From contig JAGQTV010000018.1 in NCBI GenBank assembly GCA_020438845.1, positions 1 to 46,313 of the forward strand: a DNA stretch of 46,313 nucleotides. Reading direction: 5' to 3'. Positions within the stretch are counted from its first letter, which is position 1. The number at the start of each line of letters is the position of its first letter. Below are positions 1 to 9,700 of this stretch, in pieces. The translations under genes and the position numbers were made by a program. This DNA is from Mycobacterium sp. (GTDB taxonomy: Bacteria > Actinomycetota > Actinomycetes > Mycobacteriales > Mycobacteriaceae). The notes beneath the pieces are model-generated. The model made no database searches. It was not told the origin of the DNA and saw only the letters and a program-made list of their open reading frames with translations.

Positions 1-123
1 AAGGCCTTCTACGACCGCTCCCGCAACCATGGCAGCACCTGGTGTGACATGGGCAGATGCGGCAACAGGGTCAACAATCGGATGTTTCGTGCCCGCCGAA
101 GCCACCGGGACACATCGGACTGA
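1..123 (+). CDS. CGNR zinc-finger protein, C-terminal fragment
   Basis: Frame 1 is open from the window edge to a TGA at 121-123 and encodes the last 40 residues of a protein. The peptide reads FYDRSRNHGSTWCDMGRCGN followed by RVNNRMFRARRSH. The W-C-x4-CGNR spacing and basic tail are the signature of the CGNR zinc finger found at the C-terminus of actinobacterial putative transcription regulators; the other two metal ligands would lie before the edge. It runs towards the next gene and ends 9 bases before that gene's stop codon, so the two are convergent. The start and N-terminal domain are outside the window, so the target and function cannot be given. Confidence 0.6.
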   Translation, partial: KAFYDRSRNHGSTWCDMGRCGNRVNNRMFRARRSHRDTSD

Positions 124-132
124 ACCGACAGG

Positions 133-1854
133 TCAAGGTCGTCCGCAGCGTCGTCGCACCGCCAGCACTACGGCTGAACCAACCAGTAAACCCGCCCACA
201 CCAGGTGCGCGATTATCATCGTGAGCCGTTCGCGCGCCGGGATTGGCGCGCTCGTACCGCCAACCCGGTAGAGCGCGATGTCACCGTCCCGATAGACAGC
301 CGGAAGCTGCCGCAGCGTCCGCAAAGCCAGGCCCGTTATTCCAGGAGTGCCGTTCTCCACGACCACCCAGCCAACCCCGGCTTCAGCCAGCGCAGCCGGG
401 GTGGCACCGGCGAGGAGCATGTCCTGAACAGCCCTGGCGTGACTGCCCTCTCCGGGAACGGGTGTCCCGGCAACCGTCAGATCGCCGGTCGACAGAACGT
501 CGGCACGCACCCAGCGGGGGAGCGGATCGAGTACCGGAGCGGGCCCGGCCCAGGCGAACTGGCGCATGATGTCCGCCGGTAGCACCGCGACGGCCGGTGT
601 CTCGGAGGTCTCGTTCAGCGATGTCGCAACGGCAGTCCACCCGGGCGGGTAATGGGCCGGCCGCAGCGCTCCCCAAACTCCCCAGGCCAGATCTGGAAGG
701 GCTGCGATCAGGGCGGTGGCGCACAGCAGGGCGGCGACGGCGGGGCGCACCCAACGGCGCAGTGTCACGACTGCGCCGGCTCCGGCCAGGGCGTAGCCGG
801 GCATCGCACACGCAACCCATTTCTGTCCATCGCGCAGCACGCCCAACCCGGGGCTGGCGTCCACGAGCACCCGCAACAGTGCCTGTCCGGGGGCGGTGGC
901 CAGGGCCGCGGGCACCAGCACCGCGACAACGGCGAGGATCAGCAGTGGCTCGGCCTGTCGGCTGCGCAGCGCGGCGGGCGCACCGCATGCCACGACCGCC
1001 AGCAGGATTGTGGTGGCCAGCAGAGCGAATAGCGTTGTGCGTGAATGGGGTACGGCCTCGACATTCCAGATGCCGCCGAGGCCGGCGAGGCTTCCCAGGG
1101 CACCGAGGCCCGGCTCAGCCCGGGCGGCGAAAGGCGCCAGGCCGGATGAGGGCAGGCTGTGCAGCGCGTTGCTGAGTGCCGGCGCCACCAGCCAGGGCGT
1201 GGCCGCCAGCACAGCCGTGCCGGAACACCACGCCGCGCATCGTATTCGGGACGCGCCGACCCCGGGAACGCCGACGCAGACCAGCGCGACGGTGGCGGCC
1301 AGCAGTAGCCCGGTCGGGGTCAGTCCGGCCAGCGCGATCCAGAAGACCACGGCTGCCCACTCCGCGAGTCCGCCCTGCTGCGACGGGCCCGTCCGGAGCC
1401 GGATCACGGCCACAGCCACCCATGGCAGGCAGCCGTATCCGACGAGCAGGCTCCAGTGGCCCTGCAACAGCCGTTCGGCGACGTAGGGATTCCAGACCGC
1501 CATGGTCGTGGCCACTACTTGGCCGGGCCGGCCACTGTCCGGCAGCACCACCGCGGCCAGGCGGGCTGCGCCCCAGCCGGCCAGGAACAATCCCGCCATC
1601 ACCAGGCCCTTGACCAGGAGACCGCCGTCGACAATGGCGGTGCCGACGGCAACCGCGAAGTCCTGGGGCAGTGCGCGCGGAGCGGCCTCGCTGAGCCCGA
1701 GCGCGGCGTCGGACAAATACGACCGCGGCGTAGAGACCGCGTCACGCAGCAGGAGATAGCCGGGAGCCAGCAGCGGGGCGGTTACCGCAAGGGTGAGCAG
1801 CAGAGCGTAGCCGGGGGCCAACCAGGAGGCGGGCCGTGGTTGCAGTGGCGTCAC
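133..1854 (-). CDS. Polytopic membrane protein, Rv0226c-like
   Basis: 573 residues with about ten or more hydrophobic segments (for example APGYALLLTLAVTAPLLAPG near the N-terminus), so an integral membrane protein. Length and position beside a DUF3068 gene and an acyltransferase match M. tuberculosis Rv0226c (about 576 aa). Its multi-span layout with short extracytoplasmic loops resembles GT-C glycosyltransferases of the envelope, but I see no motif that proves activity. I chose the GTG at 1854 because it overlaps the upstream gene's TGA by four bases (GTGA), which indicates translational coupling; the open frame extends 79 codons further but only as an arginine-rich shadow of the upstream gene. 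It is the second gene of a two-gene minus-strand operon. Confidence 0.8.
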   Translation of the reverse strand: MTPLQPRPASWLAPGYALLLTLAVTAPLLAPGYLLLRDAVSTPRSYLSDAALGLSEAAPRALPQDFAVAVGTAIVDGGLLVKGLVMAGLFLAGWGAARLAAVVLPDSGRPGQVVATTMAVWNPYVAERLLQGHWSLLVGYGCLPWVAVAVIRLRTGPSQQGGLAEWAAVVFWIALAGLTPTGLLLAATVALVCVGVPGVGASRIRCAAWCSGTAVLAATPWLVAPALSNALHSLPSSGLAPFAARAEPGLGALGSLAGLGGIWNVEAVPHSRTTLFALLATTILLAVVACGAPAALRSRQAEPLLILAVVAVLVPAALATAPGQALLRVLVDASPGLGVLRDGQKWVACAMPGYALAGAGAVVTLRRWVRPAVAALLCATALIAALPDLAWGVWGALRPAHYPPGWTAVATSLNETSETPAVAVLPADIMRQFAWAGPAPVLDPLPRWVRADVLSTGDLTVAGTPVPGEGSHARAVQDMLLAGATPAALAEAGVGWVVVENGTPGITGLALRTLRQLPAVYRDGDIALYRVGGTSAPIPARERLTMIIAHLVWAGLLVGSAVVLAVRRRCGRP

Positions 1855-3050
1855 CGCTCCAGCTGCGGGGGCTCCGGTCGCCGGGTGGGGATCTTCTCGG
1901 TGGGTGCTTGGGCGGCCGGCATCGGCCCGGTCTCGTCCTTGCCGAACAACCCGATGTCGATGTCGCTCTCGTCCTCGCCCGGCCCGAGCATCGCCGACTC
2001 GATGTGGACGCTGTAGGTCCCCAGCAGTGCGCCGCCGACCAAGGTCACCAGACCGGCCGCGACGAAGCTGATCGGCAGGACCCGCGACCACAGGCCGATC
2101 CGATCCCGTTCGTCGCGGGCCGCGGCCACCTGGGACTCGATGGTCTGCTCGGTGGAGGTCACCGTGTAGTCGGCCACCGTCGCCTCCGGCTTCATCGGCT
2201 CACGGGCGTAGTAGTGGTTGGCGTGCTCTTTGGACTTCACGATCGTGCCGGTCACCGGGTCGACCCAGAAGGTGCGCTGGGCAGCGTAGAAACGGGTCAT
2301 CGTGACCGGCTCGTAGGGGTCATCGGGCAGGCCCCAGAGCCCGGCCCGCGCGGTGACGTCGCTGTCCTCGTTCTTGTCGTAGAGCGAGGCGTATTTGATC
2401 GGATCGCTCAGCTTGCCGTCGGCGTCGTAGCCGACGTTTTGAGTGAACCGGTAGGTGGTCAAGCCGTTGACGTCCTCTTCTCCGTCGTAATTGGCGTCAA
2501 ACGGCTTCTGGGCGATCGGATCGAAGTACGGGTAGGACTTCTTCTCGGTGCTGAACGGGAACCGATAGGCCAAGCCCTTGTGGGGCAGCGCGATGTTCGT
2601 GGGCGGCTTGTCATCCCCGATGGTCCGCGGTTTCTGCACCGAGCCCCCCGGACGATCGTCCTCGGTTACCGCTTCGGCGGTGGCGCGGTTCAGCGTCACC
2701 GTGTCGACCATGGCGAGGAGCAAGCCGTGGTCCTGCTGTTTGTCGGTGCGCCGGACGGTGGTGCCGACCTGGAAGGTGACCACGTTCGCGTTGGCCGGGT
2801 TCTCGACGGTGATGGCCTCCTGGGACACCACCGGGACGTCCTTGTCGATTTCGAACTTTTCCCCGGACAGCGACGCCGGGTCCAAGGCGGTGCCGGTGCC
2901 GCTGCTGACCAGCGTCTCGTCGATGTTGAGCGGAATCTTGCGGATCTTGCCGGAGGTGTAGGTAACCAGCAGCAACGACGCGATCAGAAGCGCGGCCCCG
3001 AGCCCGATGACGGCCAGGGAGGCGAGACGCACCATGCTTGCGCGGTTCAC
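1851..3050 (-). CDS. DUF3068 / PorA-family membrane-anchored protein, Rv0227c-like
   Basis: 399 residues. There is an N-terminal membrane anchor (about residues 9-30, LGAALLIASLLLVTYTSG), a long extracytoplasmic region rich in Asp, Thr and Tyr, and a second membrane segment near residues 325-347 before a short charged tail. This two-anchor layout is that of the DUF3068 (PorA family) proteins of mycobacteria, typified by Rv0227c. Their exact role is not established; an envelope function is inferred. The GTG at 3050 is preferred over the ATG at 3035 because GAGGGAGG lies about 10 bases before it. It is the first gene of the operon with the Rv0226c-like gene and is transcribed away from the acyltransferase across an 80-bp gap. 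Confidence 0.82.
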   Translation of the reverse strand: MNRASMVRLASLAVIGLGAALLIASLLLVTYTSGKIRKIPLNIDETLVSSGTGTALDPASLSGEKFEIDKDVPVVSQEAITVENPANANVVTFQVGTTVRRTDKQQDHGLLLAMVDTVTLNRATAEAVTEDDRPGGSVQKPRTIGDDKPPTNIALPHKGLAYRFPFSTEKKSYPYFDPIAQKPFDANYDGEEDVNGLTTYRFTQNVGYDADGKLSDPIKYASLYDKNEDSDVTARAGLWGLPDDPYEPVTMTRFYAAQRTFWVDPVTGTIVKSKEHANHYYAREPMKPEATVADYTVTSTEQTIESQVAAARDERDRIGLWSRVLPISFVAAGLVTLVGGALLGTYSVHIESAMLGPGEDESDIDIGLFGKDETGPMPAAQAPTEKIPTRRPEPPQLER

Positions 3051-3130
3051 GCTGCCCGGGCCTCCCTCGTTCGCCTCTCAAGAAGATCGGGTCTGACCCT
3101 AACAGCAGAAGCTGAGGCACACTGTGACCC

Positions 3131-4306
3131 GTGAAAGCTGTGCCCGCACAGGTTGGCGGAACCCGCGGTTTCCTGCCCGCGGTGGAAGGCATGCGTGCCT
3201 GCGCGGCGATGGGTGTGGTGCTCACCCATGTGGCATTCCAGACCGGCACTTCGGGAGGGGTGATCGGCCGCCTGCTGCACCGCTTCGACTTGGCCGTGGC
3301 GGTGTTCTTCGCGCTGTCCGGCTTTCTACTGTGGCGGGGGCATGCATCGGCCGCCCGCGGTCTGCGCCACCGTCCGAAGACCGGCCACTACCTACGGTCG
3401 AGGCTGGTCCGGATCCTGCCGGGCTATCTGGTCGCGGTCGTGGTGATCCTGACGCTGCTGCCGGAGGCCAGCCACGCCAGCCGAACGGTGTGGTTGGCGA
3501 ACCTGACCCTCACCCAGGTCTACGTACCGCTGACCCTGACAGCCGGGTTGACTCAGATGTGGAGTCTGTCGGTGGAGGTCAGCTTCTACCTCGCGCTACC
3601 GATCCTCGCTTTTCTGGCCTACCGGCTGCCGGTGCGGGCCCGTGTTCCGGTGATCGCCGCGGTGGCGGTGGCGAGCCTGGGCTGGGGGCTGCTGCCGATC
3701 CACACGCCGGAGTTCGTGAACTTCCTGAACTGGCCGCCGGCCTATGCGTCCTGGTTCGGCGCGGGCATGCTGCTGGCAGAGTGGACCGTCAGTCCCGTCG
3801 GCTGGCCGCATCGACTGGCCCGAAATCCGTGGGCGATCTACGGCATCGCACTGGTGGCCTACCTGATCTCGGCCTCGCCGTTGGCCGGGCCCAAGGACCT
3901 GGTGCCGGCCACCCTGGGCCAATTCGTGGTCCGCACCTCGATGGGCGCGATCGTGGCCGGAACGCTGCTGGCCCCCCTGGTGCTCGACTATCCCGACACG
4001 CAGCACCGGATACTGGGCAGTCCGGCCATGATCACCTTCGGGCGCTGGTCCTACGGATTGTTCATCTGGCACCTGGCCGCGCTGGTCATGGTCTTCCCGA
4101 TGGTGGGCACCTTCATGTTCAACGGCAACATCATCGTGGTGTTCGTTCTGACCACGGTGCTGGGTTTCGCGATGGCGGCGGTCAGCTACGGGCTGGTGGA
4201 GAACCCGTGTCGCAATGCCCTGCGGCATTGGGAGTACCGCAACAATGCACCGCCGCCGCTGGACAGTTCGGTCACCGACACCCCGGAGCCCGTCGTCGCG
4301 CATTGA
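3131..4306 (+). CDS. Membrane acyltransferase, OafA/YrhL family, Rv0228-like
   Basis: 391 residues with about ten membrane spans. The N-terminus has the acyltransferase-3 pattern: VEGMRACAAMGVVLTHV followed by a phenylalanine-rich AVFFALSGFLLWR, where the histidine of LTHV is the usual catalytic residue. Later SLSVEVSFYLALPIL and RWSYGLFIWH fit the same family. These enzymes move acyl groups to extracytoplasmic glycans or lipids; the acceptor is unknown. It is syntenic with M. tuberculosis Rv0228. GTG start at 3131. It is divergent from the DUF3068 gene, and its TGA lies only 2 bases from the convergent stop of the next gene, leaving no room for a separate terminator. Confidence 0.85.
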   Translation: MKAVPAQVGGTRGFLPAVEGMRACAAMGVVLTHVAFQTGTSGGVIGRLLHRFDLAVAVFFALSGFLLWRGHASAARGLRHRPKTGHYLRSRLVRILPGYLVAVVVILTLLPEASHASRTVWLANLTLTQVYVPLTLTAGLTQMWSLSVEVSFYLALPILAFLAYRLPVRARVPVIAAVAVASLGWGLLPIHTPEFVNFLNWPPAYASWFGAGMLLAEWTVSPVGWPHRLARNPWAIYGIALVAYLISASPLAGPKDLVPATLGQFVVRTSMGAIVAGTLLAPLVLDYPDTQHRILGSPAMITFGRWSYGLFIWHLAALVMVFPMVGTFMFNGNIIVVFVLTTVLGFAMAAVSYGLVENPCRNALRHWEYRNNAPPPLDSSVTDTPEPVVAH

Positions 4307-4308
4307 AC

Positions 4309-5805
4309 CTAGTCGTGCTGCGCCCGCCGCGCGATCACCTCGTCGCGCACGGCACTACGTCGGGCCTTGCCGGCGTCGTCGCGTAACGGGGTATCGACGA
4401 ACTCGACACTGCGAGGCACCTTGTGGTGAGCCAGGCGGCTTGCCACGAACGCCGTCACCGCCGAATGGTCGAGATCCGGCGATTCGGTATGTACCAGGGC
4501 GTGTGGCACCTGCCCGAGGTCCTCGTGCGGGACACCGACGACCAGGCAGGACAGCACTTCCGGGTGTTCGGAGAGTGCGTTCTCGATCTCGGCCGGATAG
4601 ACATTGCGGCCCCCGACGGTGAACATGTCTACGCGGCGGTCGGCCAGATATAGGTAGCCCTCCTCGTCGAACCAGCCCAGATCGCCCAACGAGTCCCAGC
4701 CGTCAGACACCTTGGCGGTGCTGCCGATGTAGCGATAGGTCGGTTTGCTGCCCGGCCGTGGCCGCATGTAGATCTCCCCGACCACGCCAGGAGGACATTC
4801 GTTGCCCTCATCGTCGAGCACCTTCATCTCCCCGGACACCACCGTGCCCACCGATCCGCGGTGGGTGAGCCACTCTGTACCGCTGATGAAGGTCAGGGCC
4901 TGAAGTTCGGTGCCGCCGTAAAGTTCCCACACCGCATCAGCGCCGAGGATCTCAATCCAGGCCTCCTTGACCTTCGGCGGGCACGGCGCGGCCAGGTGCC
5001 ACCACCGCCGGATCGAGGACAGGTCGGCCCCGCTCGCCCGGTACGCCGGCAGCAGCCGTTGCATGATGGTCGGAACCGTGGCCAGGTAGTCGACCCGGTA
5101 CTCGGTGATCAGTCGCAGAAATTCGTGGGGGTCGAATCGGGGCAGCAGAACCAGATGCTGCCCGGTGGCCAAAGCTATTGTTGCGCAGGTGAATCCGGTG
5201 TTATGGCTCAGCGGCACCGGAATCAGTTGGGTGTCGCTCGGCAGATTGCCCATGGTCGCCGCCACCATCTCGCCGGGATAGCGGCCGTCGCCACCGGACT
5301 CGATCAGCTTGGGTCTGCCGGTGCTGCCCCCCGAGGCCATCGACTTCAACGACGGCGAAACCGCTTCGGGCAGTGGCGCATCGGAGACCTCCGGCCCGGG
5401 TTCGTAATCACCGGGAACCGACGTCACCAACCCGCGGGGATCTGGTCGGCCCACCAGAAGGGCCCGCGGTCGCAATTCGAGCAGGGCCGCATATTCGGCG
5501 TCGGGCAACCGCGGCGACAGCGGTTGCGGGATGGCCCCGAGCTTCCATACCGCCAGCGTGGCGGCCACCCACTCGATCGAGTTGGGCAGCGCGATCGTCA
5601 CGTAATCGCCCTGCCGCACACCGAGTTCGGCGTAGGCACGGGCGAGCCGGTTGGCGCGCGACTCCAACTGCGCACGCGTAAGGGTCCGGCCGTCGCAGGT
5701 GACGGCGGGATGCTCGGGATCCTGGGTGGCCAATCGGGTGAACTGGGTTCCGATCGGCAGGACTTCCTCGGGTACCGTCTCCTCCGGTGCCTCCTCGGGG
5801 GTCAC
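4309..5805 (-). CDS. Acyl-CoA synthetase (AMP-binding), BaiB-like
   Basis: 498 residues, class I adenylate-forming enzyme that activates a carboxylic acid through an acyl-AMP. Seen motifs: phosphate loop MASGGSTGRPKLIES, A5 motif WELYGGTEL, A8 hinge DLGWFDEEGYLYLADRR with GGRNVYPAEIE, and the C-terminal catalytic lysine in DDAGKARRS. The SGGSTGRPKLI loop resembles bile-acid and other bulky-substrate CoA ligases rather than fatty acyl-AMP ligases. The substrate is unknown. The GTG at 5805 shares one base with the php stop codon, so it is read from the aftD-php operon; a longer 785-codon reading is an arginine-rich artefact over php. In M. tuberculosis this spot holds Rv0229c, a different gene. 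Confidence 0.82.
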   Translation of the reverse strand: MTPEEAPEETVPEEVLPIGTQFTRLATQDPEHPAVTCDGRTLTRAQLESRANRLARAYAELGVRQGDYVTIALPNSIEWVAATLAVWKLGAIPQPLSPRLPDAEYAALLELRPRALLVGRPDPRGLVTSVPGDYEPGPEVSDAPLPEAVSPSLKSMASGGSTGRPKLIESGGDGRYPGEMVAATMGNLPSDTQLIPVPLSHNTGFTCATIALATGQHLVLLPRFDPHEFLRLITEYRVDYLATVPTIMQRLLPAYRASGADLSSIRRWWHLAAPCPPKVKEAWIEILGADAVWELYGGTELQALTFISGTEWLTHRGSVGTVVSGEMKVLDDEGNECPPGVVGEIYMRPRPGSKPTYRYIGSTAKVSDGWDSLGDLGWFDEEGYLYLADRRVDMFTVGGRNVYPAEIENALSEHPEVLSCLVVGVPHEDLGQVPHALVHTESPDLDHSAVTAFVASRLAHHKVPRSVEFVDTPLRDDAGKARRSAVRDEVIARRAQHD

Positions 5806-6776
5806 TAGTACCCGCCGCCGTGGGAGAAGATCTCGCGCGGGTTGGTCACCAGCATGGTCGTGATCTGTTCCTCGGTGACACCGCGCTGACGCAACGCCGG
5901 CAGCACGTCGTTGTGAATGTGCAGGAAGTGCCAGTTCGGCAGCGCGAAAGGCACGGCTGCCTCCGGGAGCCAGTCGATGTAGCAGGACGCGTCGTGGGCC
6001 AGCACCATCCGGTTGGCATGGCCGCGTTCGCACATCCGCGCCACGGTATCGACTCTGTCCTCGAAGCTCAGGAGGTTGTCCAGGCCGAACCGGTCCATGC
6101 CCAAGTAGGAGCCCGCGGCGATGAGTTCCTCCAGATAGTCCAAATCGGTGGTGTCGCCGCTGTGGCCGATGATGACCCGGCCCAGGTCGACTCCCTCCTC
6201 GGCGAAGATGCGCTGTTGCTCCAGACCGCGGCGCGTCCCCGCGTGGGTGTGGGTGGTGATCGGCACTCCGGTGGCGCGGTGTGCTGCGGAGACCGCTCTC
6301 AGAACCCGTTCGACGCCGGGAGTCACGCCTGGTTCGTCGGTGGCGCACTTGAGGATCGCCGCCTTCACCCCGGTGTCCGCGATGCCCTCGGTGATGTCCC
6401 GGACGAACATGTCCACCATCGGGTCGGGCCCGTCGAGCATGGTGCCCGGCCCGTTGAAGTGGAAGTACATCGGAACGTCGTTGTAGGTGTACACGCCGGT
6501 GGCCACCACGATGTTGAGGTCGGTGCGTTGGGCGATCCGCTGGATTCGGGGGATGTAGCGGCCCAGGCCGATGACGGTCAGGTCGACGATGGTGTCGACA
6601 CCCACCGCCTTCAGCGCGTTGAGCTTGTCGACGGCGGCTCGTTCGCGGGCGTCCTCGTCGCCCCAACCTTCGGGAAAATTGGCCATGATCTCGGTGGAGA
6701 GCACGAACACGTGTTCATGCATCAAGGTGACGCCCAGATCGGACGCGGCCACGTTGCCCCGGACAGTTTCAGTCAT
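5805..6776 (-). CDS. php: Phosphotriesterase-like lactonase
   Basis: 323 residues, amidohydrolase-fold metal enzyme of the PTE/PLL group; M. tuberculosis Rv0230c (Php, about 326 aa) is the counterpart. All metal ligands are visible: H20-E-H22 in TLMHEHVF, the lysine that becomes carbamylated in AAILKCATDE (about residue 142), histidines in ITTHTHAG and IIGHSGD, and the aspartate in LAHDASCY. Family members hydrolyse lactones, including N-acyl homoserine lactones, with weak phosphotriesterase activity. The ATG at 6776 overlaps the end of aftD by 8 bases (ATGACTGA), pointing to coupled translation; its TAG overlaps the next gene's GTG by one base. A longer reading from 6884 is not credible because it lies within aftD. 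Confidence 0.9.
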   Translation of the reverse strand: MTETVRGNVAASDLGVTLMHEHVFVLSTEIMANFPEGWGDEDARERAAVDKLNALKAVGVDTIVDLTVIGLGRYIPRIQRIAQRTDLNIVVATGVYTYNDVPMYFHFNGPGTMLDGPDPMVDMFVRDITEGIADTGVKAAILKCATDEPGVTPGVERVLRAVSAAHRATGVPITTHTHAGTRRGLEQQRIFAEEGVDLGRVIIGHSGDTTDLDYLEELIAAGSYLGMDRFGLDNLLSFEDRVDTVARMCERGHANRMVLAHDASCYIDWLPEAAVPFALPNWHFLHIHNDVLPALRQRGVTEEQITTMLVTNPREIFSHGGGY

Positions 6777-9700
6777 GCTTCGATTCTCGCCCAAACCAAC
6801 GTTTGGGCGGGAAAGTCCGGGAAGAACCCGCCATTTCGTCGACCTCGGCTGGGTGGTCCGGGCGTGGGACGGCCGAGGCGGCAAGGGCGCCGAGTGCGAT
6901 CAGGGCGGGTAGTTGCACCCAGGCCGAGTGGCCGATGTAGCCGTCGGTGGACCGCCAGGGATAGCGGGAGAGCAGCGCCCCAGCCAGGATCAGCCCGACC
7001 GACGCGGTCCAGAGTGTTATCTCGTCGAGCAACCCCTGCCGATCCCGCAAAAGGCGCCCCAGCGCCAGCGCTCCGCCGACTACCGCCACCCCGCCCACCC
7101 CGGCGATCAACGCACTGGCAGCGAGCAGGGCACCGACGGCGAGCGCCTGTGAGTTCCACGGCCGTGCCGGCCGGGCGGTCGGCGCAGGTCGCCGGGCCGG
7201 AACCAGAGCGAGTGCCAACAGCAGGGGCAGCAGCGCCAATCCGGTGCCCAACACCGCGCGATACGGACCGTCGGAGGGGAACCTCAGGGTGATCGTGCCC
7301 TGCTGACCCGCCGGCACCACCCACCCCTGCTGCCAGCCGTTGACGATGACCGGGGTTAGTTCGGCGCCGTCGGGTGTGTGTGCGACCCAACCCGGGTTGA
7401 TGCTCTCCGGCACCACCAGCAGGCGCGTGGTCGGTGAGCGGGTCACCTGGAGTTCCCGGTGATCCGGTGACCAACGGCGGACTTCGGCGGGGGTGGTCGG
7501 CGCCGTCGACAGTCGGTCCTCCAACGGACCGTCGAACTGCGCGCCGTCGGCGATGAAGGCCGGCCCGGGGCTGATCAGGACCTCCTGTGAGCCGGCGCGC
7601 AGCGTCACCGGAGTCGGGTCACAGGCGCGGGCCGGGATGGGGGAGCCCTTCAGAAGTTCCCCGACCGTCGTCGACACCGCCGTCTGAACGAACCGGCCGG
7701 ATACCGCGATCACCGGTCCCTGGCCGCAGGGGACGTCGACGGTGCGGTCGCGGTTGGTGGCAGCGTCGGCAGAGGCGATCGGTGCACCGGCCGGCCCGAG
7801 TGCGGTCACCTCGGCAAGTCCTGGTGGCTTGAGTTGGTCGAAACCCAATGCGGTGCGGTCGATGACGTCGTCCCAGTTGAGCAGGCTGATCCGGACGGTG
7901 TCGGTCACCCGCGGGTGCAGGTCGATCGTCTGCGCTCCGGCGTGCTCGCCGTTCTCCAGGGTGCGGACCTGAGGGCCGTCGCCGAGATCGACGGCAACCA
8001 GGCTCGGGTGGGTAGGGAGGACCGACCCGGCGGGAGTCAGCCGCAGCGCGGTGACTTCGGTGGGGCGGGGCAGCGTCAAAGTCAGCGTCGGAGCGTTCTT
8101 GAACTGCACAACACTCTGCTGAGCCGTCCACGAGGTCCGCGGATCTCCATCGGTGGCCGCGTAGGCCGAGCCGAGGACGTCGATCAGGTCGGCGTCGCCT
8201 TGTGCCCGGGTAGTGCCGGGGGCGGCGATCAGGTCAGCAAGTCGCGGGCCCTGCCGCGCCCGAACCCACACCGTGGGTGTGACGTCGATCGGTACGGGCA
8301 CACTCAAGGTGCGGCTCAGTGTCACCGGTTCCTCCGGAGCCACTGCCATCGAGGCTGCGCAGTGCACACCGTCGGGGGAGTCGGCGCAACCGTCGCGGCC
8401 GAGCAGTTCGGAACCCAGATCCCAGCCCGCGACCGCCGACCCGGCCGGCGGCGGGGGCACCACCACGGTGTGCCGCAACTCCACCGGATGGGCGTACCCC
8501 GATGCGTCGTACTGGGTGACCGCCAGATCTGTGATTCCGAACTGCACCCCGGAGGAACCGTCGTCGGTTCCGACCGCAGTGATACGCACCCACGGGGTCT
8601 CGCCGACCGGAAGGGCGACGGTCAACGGCTTGCCCGGCTGGTCGAAAGTCACCGTCGTGGTGCCGTTCGTCGTCGAGATCTGCATTCGGCGTACCTGAGC
8701 CCCGACCGCGGTGGCGCTCGGCGTGATGGTCAGTACCGCGTTGGTCACCGGCTGGTCGAAGTCGATCTGCAGCCACTGACCGATGGCCGGTTGCAGCGAG
8801 TTCGACACCCAGGCCGTCGCGGGGTCGCCGTCCACTGCGGCCACCGGGCCGCTGGCCGGTGCGACGTTGGGCAGGGTGGTGGCGTCCGAGGACGAACTCG
8901 ACGCGCTCAGCCGCCCGCCTGACCACTGGCCTACGACCAGCGGGGCGCCCACTGCCGGATAGTCGGGCACCCGATTGAAGGTGTTGCGCTCGTCCCCCGG
9001 GGCACGGACGGCGGAGGAATGGTCGTCGACCCGGCCGTAGTCGGTCTCCCGGTCGACGGGAGTGTCCGTCACGATCACCCCACGCCCCGCCGGAATGGCC
9101 AATCCGGCGCGCTGGGCATCGGCGGTGAGCAGCATGGGCCCCAGCGGCGGTTGCCGGAGCAGTCGGCGGCGTTCGTCGATGCGCAGCAGTGACTCCGGCC
9201 CACCGGCTACGCGGGCGAGGTCGGAGGCCGGCGTGAGGTAGGGCGTGGCGGGGTTCGCACCCCAGACCCGGTAGATCTCGACGGCGGGGAAGGACGGCCG
9301 CAGGCCGCTGTCGCTGACGAAACCCTCCACGGTGCCCGGACCCACCGGGTCGCCGAATTCGGCAACCTTCTGCAGCCCGGGTGAACCGTCGATCGCCCGG
9401 TGCACCAGCAGGGGACGCGCCGACCGTGAGGTCTGGGGGTCAAGGTCGTTGCGCACAACCAGGTAGGCGATACCTTGACGCTCCAGGGTGTCAGCCAGGC
9501 CGGCGGAGGGCCGGCCGGCGGCGATGAGCCGCTGCACCGAGTCCAGGGCCCGGATCGTCTGGGGCGGGGTAAGTGGAATCGAGTCGCGCACCCCCCACGG
9601 AAAGTCGCCGAGAACCTGAAGCGGCTCGTCGTGACTGTTCCCCCACACCTGGTTGGCGAACGGGGCACCGGGCACCACCAGCACCCGGCCCGGGGTCGGT

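Noticed and set aside
1855-2091. 79-codon N-terminal extension of the Rv0226c-like protein
   Set aside because: Arginine-rich shadow of the DUF3068 gene; the GTG at 1854 gives a membrane start and a four-base overlap.
1836-3134. Long plus-strand open frame of 432 codons opposite the DUF3068 gene
   Set aside because: Composition typical of a high-GC antisense shadow; no domain or start signal, and the minus-strand gene is clearly real.
5806-6666. 287-codon extension of the AMP-ligase
   Set aside because: Lies antisense-frame to php with low-complexity Arg/His composition; the GTG at 5805 fits the operon.
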